64,000 bases of DNA from Corallococcus caeni (lineage in GTDB: Bacteria > Myxococcota > Myxococcia > Myxococcales > Myxococcaceae), in the NCBI RefSeq assembly GCF_036245865.1, contig NZ_BTTW01000007.1, forward strand, positions 186,001-250,000. Direction: 5' to 3'. Position numbers and translations under genes: made by a program. The notes under the pieces are model-generated. The model saw nothing but the letters and a program-made list of their open reading frames with translations. It did no database searches and was not told the DNA's origin. This document shows, in pieces, positions 57,271 to 64,000 of this stretch (position 1 is the first letter of the stretch; each line of letters begins with the position of its first letter).

Positions 57271-57696
57271 CCGGATCGCGCGGCTTGAGTCGATGGTTCG
57301 TCTTGTCAGCCATTGCATGATTGCCTGCCCTGGCGGGCAGTTCTGAATGCAATGGGCGTGGAGGTCTCCTGCCTCCATGCCCGTCATCATCCGTGGCCGC
57401 CGCGTCATGTTCCTTCACGGGGCGCTCACAGGCCGAAACCCAGACAGCATTCCCACGAGAGCCATGGCTGGGAAGGTGCCTGGGTGATGGGTGGGATTGA
57501 TGCCCGGACCCTGGCAGAATCCGTCATGGGCTGCCACGACTCATCGGGGGAGGAACGCCTGGTCTGGGATGAGAGGACCCTGCTCTCCAATGCGTGACAT
57601 CTCATTGCGTGAGCGGTCCGGGTCGCGGGGTAGGCGTTACCTCGACGATCCCGTCGAACGAGCCCTGGGTTCAGGGTACCTGATGAAAACGAGGAC
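57271..57696. other. Non-coding or decayed region
   Basis: No gene is recognised in this 426-bp stretch between the AraC remnant and the tRNA-fragment terminator. It is likely foreign or decayed DNA, given its composition and its position between two remnants. Confidence 0.45.
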
Positions 57697-57734
57697 AAGG
57701 AAAAGCCCAGCAACCCTTCAAGAGTGCTGGGCTT
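57697..57734 (-). terminator. Rho-independent terminator after the tRNA fragment
   Basis: On the minus strand a 10-bp stem (aagcccagca/tgctgggctt, 12-nt loop) is followed by TTTTCC. It lies immediately beyond the tRNA-like 3' end, the position expected for a tRNA terminator. Confidence 0.8.
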
Positions 57735-57741
57735 CTCGGGA

Positions 57742-57763
57742 TGGAGGCGGCGGGAATCGAACC
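57742..57763 (-). tRNA. 3' fragment of a tRNA gene (T-arm and acceptor end), probable att site
   Basis: The minus strand reads GGTTCGATTCCCGCCGCCTCC then A: a T-loop (TTCGATT), the 3' strand of the T-stem (CCCGC) and a seven-base acceptor strand with discriminator. The rest of a tRNA (D- and anticodon arms) is missing: upstream is the kinase gene's 3' end. By chance or not, GGAGGCC ~77 nt upstream could pair with most of the acceptor strand, but no convincing D-arm or anticodon loop lies between. Such tails are left by integration or deletion events at tRNA genes. The acceptor sequence would fit a Ser- or Sec-type tRNA, not determined. Confidence 0.55.
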
Positions 57764-57800
57764 TGCGGCCCGTGGCGGTGGCGTTACGGCCAACCGGCGC

Positions 57801-59864
57801 TTACTCCTCCACGGCCTCCTGGGGCTCCTGGAAGTCCACGTCGAAGTTGACGCGCTGGCCGGGCTCGATGGTGAAGGTCTTCTGCCAGTGCGACGGGCCC
57901 ACGGTGACATTGAGGCGGTGGTAGCCCTCGTAGACGTCCAGTTCCTCCACCGGGACCGTGCCCGCGGGCTTGCCGTCGATGGTGACGTTGGCGCCTGCCG
58001 GGCCTCGCACGTTGATGAAGGCCTTGTTGAGGAAGAACTGGTAGGCGGAGCGGCCCGTGGGCGCCACCGTCACGGTGCGCGACACGGAGATGCCAAGCGC
58101 GCCGTTGGTGAAGGTGAGCAGGTGCTTGCCCGGCGGCAGCGACGCGGACAGCGGCGTGCGGCCCAGCAGTGCGTTGTTGAGCGTGACCTCCACGCGCGGC
58201 TCCACCGTGAGGTCCAGGATGCCCATCGTCGGACCCGCGTCGACACCTGCGTCCACGCCCGCGTCCTCGATGCCCGCGTCGAAGGGCTCGGCCACCACCA
58301 CGGTCGGCAGGCCCGCGTCGAAGGTCTCCACCGTCATCGTGCCCTGGAGCTGGCGTTGGACGATCACCGCGCCCGCGCCGAGCGTCAGCACGAGTCCGCC
58401 CACCACGAACGGTACCCAGGAACGCGAAGGCTTCTGTGCGGCCGCGGACTGCACCACCGGGCTCGCCGCGCCGCCGAAGATGGGGCCTGCGGGCCGCGTC
58501 TCCGTGGAGGTCGTGGGGGCAGGGGAGGGCGTTCCAGAAGTGGCGCCCTGAGCCGTTACCGCGCTCGCGCTGCTCGCGGCAGCGGCCTGTGCACCGTGCG
58601 AAGCCTGAGTGCTCTGCGCAGCCGACGAAGCAGGCACGCTGTGCGCGGACGGCTGGGCGGACGCAGCCTGCGTGGTGGCGGAAGCCTGCGCGCCTTGCGA
58701 GCCGTGCGCGGCCGAGGAGGATGCGACCTGCGAGGCCTGCACGGACGCGGAGGCGTGTGCTGCCGGAGCCTGCGTGGAGGCGGAAGCCTGGGGGGCGGCA
58801 GTGACGGACTGCACGGGCGCGGGCTTGCTGCTCTCCGCCGAGGAGAGCTCTGGCGCCTTGTTCTTCACGGGCTCCGCGAGCCCCACGCCCTGCGCGATGA
58901 GCTCCGCGATCTGCGGCGCGGACATGCCCGCCTTGGACAGCGCCTCCGCGATGCCCTTCTCGATGGTCGCCCGCCGCGCCGCGCGCGCCTCGGCCTCCGG
59001 CGGGAACAGCTTCGCCAGGTGCGCCGCGAACTCCTCGTGCTCCGGCAGCTTGCCAATCGCATCCACCAGCGCCTCGCGGAACGCGAGCGCCGACGGGTAG
59101 CGCTCCAGCGCGCGCTTCGTCGTCGCGCGGCGCACGACGGCGTCGAGCTTCAGCGGCACGTCCGCGGGCATCGGGGGCAGGGCGCGGTTGAGCACCGCCT
59201 TGTCCGGATCCGCCGACTCCTTGAACGGCATCTTCCCCGTGAGGCACTCGTGCAGCGTGAGCCCCAGCAGGAACACGTCCGACTGCACGTTGACCGCTTC
59301 ACGCCCGCCCAGCAACTGCTCCGGGGACGTGTACGCGCGCCGGTTCTTCACGCGCTTGCCACCCCGCTCGCGCGGCGCCACGGAGAGCGCTCCGTAGCCC
59401 GTCACCTTCGTGAAGCCGCTGAAGGACACCATCAGGGTCTCGGGCCGGATGTCCCCGTGCACCAGCGGTGAACCGTCGTCGTTGCCGGCGACGTGCGCGT
59501 AGTGCAGGCCCATCGCCGCGTCCGCCACCACCAGCGCCGCGAACCCGGGCGACATGCGCGGGTTCGCCTCCAGCACGCGCCGCAGGGGCTCGCCGTCCGC
59601 GAACTCGGTGACTCGCGCGAGGCCGCCGTCCAGCTTCTCCAGGCCGTACACGCGCAGGATGTTCGGGTGTTCGAAGACGATGGCGCGGTTCGTCTCGCGC
59701 TCCAGGCGCGCCACCAGCTCCGGGTTCTGGGCAATCTCAGGCGGTGCCCAGATGAGCACGACGGGACGGGGCGTGGCGCCTTCCTCCAGCGACAGGCCGA
59801 GGAAGGCACGCGAGCCCTCTCCAGCAAGGAGGGGGCCGAGTGATTGATAGCGAGGCGAACTCAT
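57801..59864 (-). CDS. Membrane-anchored Ser/Thr pseudokinase with PEGA-type C-terminal domains
   Basis: The 687-residue protein has an N-terminal kinase-like domain (about 8-270). Key residues are altered: the Lys of VAIK is replaced (VVLIWA), DFG reads TGYG (156-158), and the catalytic loop is VHGDIRPETL (136-146) with Lys and Asn lost. The APE-like and 'SDVFLLGLTLHECLTGKMPF' regions are present, so fold is kept but catalysis is unlikely. Next come an Ala/Ser/Gln-rich linker (about 330-470), one TM helix (about 480-500), an Asp/Ala-rich stretch and PEGA domains ('GILDLTVEPRVEVTLNN', 'INVRGPAGANVTIDGKPAG'). It is probably a periplasmic-facing scaffold of a signalling complex. Confidence 0.88.
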   Translation of the reverse strand: MSSPRYQSLGPLLAGEGSRAFLGLSLEEGATPRPVVLIWAPPEIAQNPELVARLERETNRAIVFEHPNILRVYGLEKLDGGLARVTEFADGEPLRRVLEANPRMSPGFAALVVADAAMGLHYAHVAGNDDGSPLVHGDIRPETLMVSFSGFTKVTGYGALSVAPRERGGKRVKNRRAYTSPEQLLGGREAVNVQSDVFLLGLTLHECLTGKMPFKESADPDKAVLNRALPPMPADVPLKLDAVVRRATTKRALERYPSALAFREALVDAIGKLPEHEEFAAHLAKLFPPEAEARAARRATIEKGIAEALSKAGMSAPQIAELIAQGVGLAEPVKNKAPELSSAESSKPAPVQSVTAAPQASASTQAPAAHASASVQASQVASSSAAHGSQGAQASATTQAASAQPSAHSVPASSAAQSTQASHGAQAAAASSASAVTAQGATSGTPSPAPTTSTETRPAGPIFGGAASPVVQSAAAQKPSRSWVPFVVGGLVLTLGAGAVIVQRQLQGTMTVETFDAGLPTVVVAEPFDAGIEDAGVDAGVDAGPTMGILDLTVEPRVEVTLNNALLGRTPLSASLPPGKHLLTFTNGALGISVSRTVTVAPTGRSAYQFFLNKAFINVRGPAGANVTIDGKPAGTVPVEELDVYEGYHRLNVTVGPSHWQKTFTIEPGQRVNFDVDFQEPQEAVEE

Positions 59865-59917
59865 GGGAACGGCATGCTAGTGCCCTTCCCGTCGATCCTG
59901 GAATCCCCGGGACGTCC

Positions 59918-61258
59918 CTAGAGACGCTGGCCTTCGAAAGGCAGTGTCAGGTGGTAGCCGTAACGCCCGCGCCGCACGAGCAACAGCACGCTACGTCCCC
60001 GTCGCGCCGTCAGCAGGGCTTCACGGAAAGTGTCACCCGTCGGGACAGGCTGATTGTTCATCCGCAACAGCACGTCCCCCGGCTCCAGGCCAATCTCCGA
60101 GGCGGCGGAGCCCGTCCGCACGGACGCGATCGCCATCCCGCCCTTGCTCTCCTTCACCCGCAGTCCCAGCTTCTCCCACGCCAGGGTTTCAAGCAGGCGA
60201 GCAGGAAATTCAACCGGCGTCACCTGCACCGTGCGGTTTCCGCCTGCTCGGAAGAGCACCAGGGGGAAGACCGAGCGGGCCGGATAACCACGCACGCGCG
60301 AGTCGAAGTCCTCCGCGTCCTGGATGCGCGAACCGCCCAGCTCCGCGACCACGTCGCCGCGCTGCACGCCGGCCTGCGAGGCGGGGCTGTCCGGATCCAC
60401 GTTCGTCACGATGACGCCGTACGTGCGGTCCCACCCGAGCCGCGCGGCCACCTGCGCGGGCAGGTCCGCCGTGTCCATGCCCACCCACGCGGGGCGCACC
60501 TTCCCGAAGCGCGTGAGCTCCTCCACGATGCGCCGCACCTTGTCCGCGGGGATGGCGAAGCCGATGCCCTGGCCGTTGGCGTAGATGGCGGTGTTGATGC
60601 CGATGATCTCCCCGTCCACGTTGAGCAGCGGCCCGCCGGAGTTGCCCGGGTTGATGGCCGCGTCCGTCTGGAGGAAGTCGTTGTAGACGCGGTCGTCCGC
60701 GCGGAAGGTGCGGCCCGTGGCGGACACCACGCCCGCCGTCACCGTCTTGCTCAGGCCGAACGGGCTGCCAATGGCCACCACCGTCTCGCCAATCATCAAG
60801 TCACTGCTGGTGCCCAGCTTCGCGGTGGGCAGGGGCTCCTTCGCGTTGACCTTGAGGACGGCCAGGTCGTTGTTCGCGTCGCTGCCCACCACCTCCGCGT
60901 CGAACGTGCGCCCGTCCGCGAGCACCACGTGGATGGCGGAGGCGCCGCGGATGACGTGGTCGTTGGTGACGATGATGCCGGACGCGTCGATGATGGCGCC
61001 GCTGCCCAGGCCGGTGATGCGCTGGCGCGTCTGCGGCTGATCCATCCCCTGGCCGAAGAACTCCTCCAGCGGCGAGCGCTGCCGGCCCCGGAAGCGCGAC
61101 TCCACCTCCTGTTCGGTGCCGATGTAGACGACCGCGGGGGAGACCTTCTGCACCACCTCCACCACGTCGCTGCGCCGCCGGGACAGGTCCGCGTGCGCCG
61201 GAAGCGCCAGCACGAGCCCCGTCAGCAAGAGCCCCCACCGGATGTGTGCTGCCCTCAT
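59918..61258 (-). CDS. HtrA/DegP-type periplasmic serine protease
   Basis: The 446-residue protein has a Sec signal (LLLTGLVLALPAHA), a trypsin-like domain with His101 (TNDHVI), Asp131 (NNDLAVLKV) and Ser207 (NPGNSGGP), and two PDZ domains ('AGVQRGDVVAELGG' and 'IGLEPGDVLLRMNN'), the DegP layout. It degrades or refolds misfolded envelope proteins. The ATG (MRAAHIRWG) has GGAGGAAGGG upstream; in-frame sequence before it has no conserved residues and crosses a promoter region. It ends 54 bp before the start of the pseudokinase gene on the same strand, so a shared transcript is likely: an envelope stress link is plausible. Confidence 0.95.
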   Translation of the reverse strand: MRAAHIRWGLLLTGLVLALPAHADLSRRRSDVVEVVQKVSPAVVYIGTEQEVESRFRGRQRSPLEEFFGQGMDQPQTRQRITGLGSGAIIDASGIIVTNDHVIRGASAIHVVLADGRTFDAEVVGSDANNDLAVLKVNAKEPLPTAKLGTSSDLMIGETVVAIGSPFGLSKTVTAGVVSATGRTFRADDRVYNDFLQTDAAINPGNSGGPLLNVDGEIIGINTAIYANGQGIGFAIPADKVRRIVEELTRFGKVRPAWVGMDTADLPAQVAARLGWDRTYGVIVTNVDPDSPASQAGVQRGDVVAELGGSRIQDAEDFDSRVRGYPARSVFPLVLFRAGGNRTVQVTPVEFPARLLETLAWEKLGLRVKESKGGMAIASVRTGSAASEIGLEPGDVLLRMNNQPVPTGDTFREALLTARRGRSVLLLVRRGRYGYHLTLPFEGQRL

Positions 61259-61513
61259 GCCCTTCCTCCATACGCCGCCGGAAATTGTCTCCCGGAAGAC
61301 AGTCTGAATGTCGGGAAGGCCGCAGCCATTCCCTGGGTGTCTGGAAGCGGCGTCCGGCTCTTCATAGACCAGAAGACGCGGCCGTGAACGAACGCACTTC
61401 AGGCAGAACGTCCCTGCCCCGGCCCGATTGCGGCCCGGGAGCGCAGGGCGGCCCTGGGCGTCCCGGCGCGGCGAGTTGCTTGATGCCCGCGGGGGCCGAG
61501 GGAGTGGTCGCAC

Positions 61514-62521
61514 ATGAGTCTCGTCCTGGTCGCGGATGATGAACCCGCGGTGCTGGAGGTCCTGAGCCAGGTGATTGAGGACCTGGGGCACGACGTGGTG
61601 CGCGCACGGGATGGCGAGGAGGCCCTGGCGCTCGCCCGCACCCACCGGCCCCGGCTGGTGGTGACGGACCACATGATGCCGCGCATGAGCGGCATGGAGC
61701 TGTGCAGCCGGCTGAAGCAGGAGCCGGGCCTGCGCGAGGTGCCCATCATCCTCTTGAGCGCGGTCCTCCAGCAGGGCTCGCCGGAGGCGTCCGCGTTCCT
61801 CAACAAGCCCTTTGAAATCACCGACTTCGAGACGCTGATCCACGACGTGCTGGAGAAGGCCCCCGCCGCGCCCCTGGAGCCCGCGACGCCGGTGGAGGCG
61901 CTGAGCCGGTGGGTGGCGCAGTCGCTCCAGGGACCGCTGGAGGCCGCGCGCGAACAACTGCGCACGCTCCGTGACCTGCCGCCGCCCGGCAGGGGCGCGG
62001 TGGAGGCGCTGAGCACGCAACTGCAGTCGCTGGAGCGGATGGGACACTACCTCCAGGACGCGGCCCGCCTGAGCGCGGGCAGCGTGACGCTGCGGCCGGT
62101 GGAGGGCGACCTGCGCCGGCACCTGGAGGCGTCCGTCGCAAGGTGCCGCACGGCGGGGCCCGGCGTGCCGGTGGAGGTGACGGTGCCCCCGGAGGCGGTG
62201 GGCCTGCGCTTCGATCCGGAGCGCCTGGCGCAGGTGTTCGACGTGCTCCTGTCGAACGCGGCCCGGCAGGGCGGGGTGCGCGTGGAACTGGAGGCGTCCC
62301 CGGAGCAGGTGCTGGTGCGCGTGAGCGACCGGGGTCCGGGCATCCCGGAAGCGGAGCTGCCCCGGCTGTTCCAGCCCTTCCCGGAGGGCCCCGCGCGAGG
62401 AGAGGCGCTGGGGCTCTACGTGGCCTCGGAGCTGGCGAAGCTGCACGGCGGCGCGCTCTCCGCCGAGTCGCGCCCCGGTGAGGGCGCGACGTTCAGCGTG
62501 TCGCTGCCGCGCGTGGCCTGA
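61514..62521 (+). CDS. Receiver domain fused to kinase ATPase domain lacking the phosphoacceptor His
   Basis: The 335-residue soluble protein has an N-terminal receiver (phospho-Asp52 in VVTDHMMPRMSG; Lys in 'LNKPFEI'), then a helical hairpin where a dimerisation domain should be, and an HATPase domain (VLLSNAARQGG N-box, SDRGPGIPEAE, 'GEALGLYVASELAKLHGG'). The expected H-E/D-x-x-x-P box is missing: the equivalent is RWVAQSLQGPLEAA, with Gln/Ser in place of His. It may be a receiver-regulated pseudo-kinase that binds ATP or influences a partner. Length is too short for a complete kinase. ATG follows GAGTGG... with no clear ribosome site. Confidence 0.85.
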   Translation: MSLVLVADDEPAVLEVLSQVIEDLGHDVVRARDGEEALALARTHRPRLVVTDHMMPRMSGMELCSRLKQEPGLREVPIILLSAVLQQGSPEASAFLNKPFEITDFETLIHDVLEKAPAAPLEPATPVEALSRWVAQSLQGPLEAAREQLRTLRDLPPPGRGAVEALSTQLQSLERMGHYLQDAARLSAGSVTLRPVEGDLRRHLEASVARCRTAGPGVPVEVTVPPEAVGLRFDPERLAQVFDVLLSNAARQGGVRVELEASPEQVLVRVSDRGPGIPEAELPRLFQPFPEGPARGEALGLYVASELAKLHGGALSAESRPGEGATFSVSLPRVA

Positions 62522-62525
62522 GGGC

Positions 62526-63563
62526 TCAGGCCTTCTGCGACTTCAGCATCCAGCCGATCATCTTGTAGAGCAGGCGGGCGCCCACGTTGGCGTCCCACTC
62601 GCTGCCCTCCGGGTCGGGGGCCACTTCGGTGAGGTCGAAGCCGACGATGGTGCGGCCCGAGCGCACGACGCCCGCGACGAGCGCGGTGGCCTCCGGGAAG
62701 GACAGGCCGCCGGGGACGGGCGTGCCGGTGTTCGGGCACAGCACCGGGTCCAGCCCGTCGATGTCGAAGGACAGGTAGACCTGCTGCGGCAGCTTGTCGA
62801 CGATCTGCTTCACCTGCTGGTTCCAGGGCAGGCCGTCGAAGCGGTTCTGCTGGAGGACGGCGTCGTAGAAGGCGTGGATGCGGCCGCCGGAGCGCTCGAT
62901 GTAGCGGTGCTCGTTCTCGCTCATGTCGCGCAGGCCCACCTGGACCAGCGTCTTCACGCCCGGGATGCGCTCGCACACGTTGTAGAAGATGGACGCGTGC
63001 GACCAGGTGAAGCCCTCGTACGCGACGCGCAGGTCGGCGTGCGCGTCCAGGTGGAGCACGCCCATGCCGGGGTACTTCTCCGCGTGGGCCTGGATGATGC
63101 CGTAGGAGATGGCGTGGTCTCCGCCCACGGCGGCCACGCGCTTGCCCTGCTCCAGCCAGTGCTTCGCGGTGCGGTAGACGTGGTCGTTGAGCTTCTCGCT
63201 GAAGCCGTTCACGTCCTTCGCGGCGGAGAGCAGCTCGGCGTCGCCGGACTCGATGCCGCCCGCTTCGATGACGAGCAGGGCGCGCTCCTTGGCGCGCTCG
63301 TTCCACAGGTGCAACTCGGCGGGGGCCTCCAGCATGGCGATGCCGCGCTCGTAGGGCCGGCCGGTTTCCACGTCGAACAGGTCCACCTGCTTGCTGGCCT
63401 CCAGCAGGGCGGCGGGGCCGTTGGACGTGCCGCCGCCGTAGCTGGTGGTGGCCTCGAAGGGCACGGGGATGACGACGACGTGAGCCTCGTCGGGAGAGTG
63501 TGGGAGGCCGAAGATGCCGGAGCCCGGCTGCGCGGCGGCGGCGGGGTCGAAGTGGGTAGCCAT
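62526..63563 (-). CDS. Agmatinase/ureohydrolase family protein
   Basis: The 345-residue protein has all manganese-binding motifs of the arginase/agmatinase family: GGDHAISYG, LDAHADLR and SFDIDGLDPV, plus 'WSHASIFYNV' for substrate contact. It hydrolyses a guanidino compound (agmatine, guanidinobutyrate or similar) to urea and amine. Substrate is not decided. Length is typical. Start ATG (MATHFDPAAAAQ); the next minus-strand frame extension has no ribosome site. It converges with the receiver-ATPase gene, 4 bp apart. Confidence 0.95.
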   Translation of the reverse strand: MATHFDPAAAAQPGSGIFGLPHSPDEAHVVVIPVPFEATTSYGGGTSNGPAALLEASKQVDLFDVETGRPYERGIAMLEAPAELHLWNERAKERALLVIEAGGIESGDAELLSAAKDVNGFSEKLNDHVYRTAKHWLEQGKRVAAVGGDHAISYGIIQAHAEKYPGMGVLHLDAHADLRVAYEGFTWSHASIFYNVCERIPGVKTLVQVGLRDMSENEHRYIERSGGRIHAFYDAVLQQNRFDGLPWNQQVKQIVDKLPQQVYLSFDIDGLDPVLCPNTGTPVPGGLSFPEATALVAGVVRSGRTIVGFDLTEVAPDPEGSEWDANVGARLLYKMIGWMLKSQKA

Positions 63564-63640
63564 GGCGGCGCAGGATACGGTTCCGCTCCCCAGGCGCAAT
63601 GACTTCGGTGATGCCTGGCGGCAAGGCAGGGAGGAAACGG

Positions 63641-64000
63641 ATGGCGGCGCGGAAGAAGACGGCGGCGAAGCGCAAGGGACGGCTCACGGTGGACGACGTG
63701 CGCGAAATGGCGCTGGCGCTCCCGGCGACGGAGGAGCGCCCCTCCTACGGCACGCCGGGTTTCCGGGTGAGCGACACGCTCTTCGCGAGGGTGCTGGATG
63801 ACGACTCCATCGTCATCCAGGTGGACTTCGACCACCGCGAGGCCCTGCTGCAATCACAGCCAGACGTCTTCCTGGTGACGCCGCACTATCAGGACTGGCC
63901 CATGGTCATCGTGCGGCTCACCACCGTGGACCGGCCCTTGCTGCAATCCCTGCTCAAGGAGGCCTGGCGGCGGTGTGCCTCCGCCAAGGTGCTCAAGGCG
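63641..64000 (+). CDS. MmcQ/YjbR-family protein (partial)
   Basis: The frame runs off the window end after ~120 codons. It begins M-A-A-R-K-K with a Lys/Arg-rich tail, then the family pattern 'TVDDVREMALALPATEERPSYGTPGFRVSDTLFARV' in pieces, 'SIVIQVDFDHREALLQSQPDVFLVTPHY' and 'RLTTVDRPLLQSLLKEAWR'. MmcQ/YjbR proteins have a DNA-binding-like double-wing fold of unknown role. GGGAGGAAAC precedes the ATG. It is divergent from the agmatinase gene with 77 bp between starts. Confidence 0.85.
   Translation, partial: MAARKKTAAKRKGRLTVDDVREMALALPATEERPSYGTPGFRVSDTLFARVLDDDSIVIQVDFDHREALLQSQPDVFLVTPHYQDWPMVIVRLTTVDRPLLQSLLKEAWRRCASAKVLKA

Noticed and set aside
57742..57830. Complete tRNA overlapping the kinase 3' end
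   Set aside because: GGAGGCC could pair with the 3' acceptor strand but the D-arm, anticodon loop and one acceptor pair do not fit; kept only as a 3' fragment.

Overview
This window looks like chromosomal DNA of a predatory myxobacterium (Myxococcaceae; Corallococcus or Myxococcus-like is the best guess). The evidence is very high G+C with strong GC3 codon bias, many lipoproteins with Cys-rich, EGF-like, FG-GAP and pre-peptidase-like repeats, a PEGA-domain Ser/Thr (pseudo)kinase, several multi-domain histidine kinases, a CheB-CheR fusion, and many atypical GTG/TTG starts. Species cannot be decided from the sequence alone.

Layout. 1-5.3 kb: a tightly overlapping plus-strand operon of an OprO/P-like porin (5' end outside the window), a small two-TM periplasmic sensor protein, a sensor-MFS fusion, an ATP-grasp ligase and an orphan periplasmic substrate-binding protein. 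5.3-9.4 kb: an unrecognised cytoplasmic protein and a divergent pair of large unrecognised proteins. 9.4-15.3 kb: a scarred accessory zone with an RCC1-repeat remnant, an alpha/beta hydrolase lipoprotein, three small overlapping phage-like genes, two truncated genes meeting head to head near 12.64 kb, lipoproteins and a C-terminally truncated DUF488 gene. 15.4-25.1 kb: HrpA-type RNA helicase, a CheB/CheR/PAS signalling protein and a PAS hybrid kinase. 25.2-28.9 kb: a VOC gene plus a broken VOC remnant, an M91 effector-type metallopeptidase and a carotenoid oxygenase. 29-38.7 kb: secreted trypsin-like protease, small lipoproteins, a decayed gene, a receiver-PAS-kinase, a Pro-rich repeat protein, a UDP-sugar pyrophosphorylase-like enzyme, a GST and a Cys-repeat lipoprotein. 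39.1-43.7 kb: a 1541-residue lipoprotein built of 11 repeats. 43.9-51.1 kb: AraC regulator, DUF4267 protein, ClpC-like ATPase with an N-terminal zinc finger, peroxiredoxin/DsbA-like pair, zinc alcohol/formaldehyde dehydrogenase. 51.3-56.8 kb: two large secreted multidomain proteins. 57-64 kb: decayed AraC gene, tRNA 3' fragment with terminator, pseudokinase, HtrA protease, receiver-ATPase protein, agmatinase-like enzyme and a partial MmcQ/YjbR gene.

The most interesting signal is regulatory. Two genes 7 kb apart, the M91 metallopeptidase (start 26915, minus) and the Pro-rich repeat protein (start 34737, minus), each have a good -24/-12 sigma-54 promoter. About 100-150 bp upstream of each lies the same tandem-palindrome element (43 and 42 bp, nearly all non-spacer bases identical). 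This predicts one shared enhancer-binding protein and joint expression of an effector-type protease and a secreted or structural repeat protein, possibly cargo of a contact-dependent secretion system used in predation. The joint regulation is a sequence observation; the secretion role is inference.
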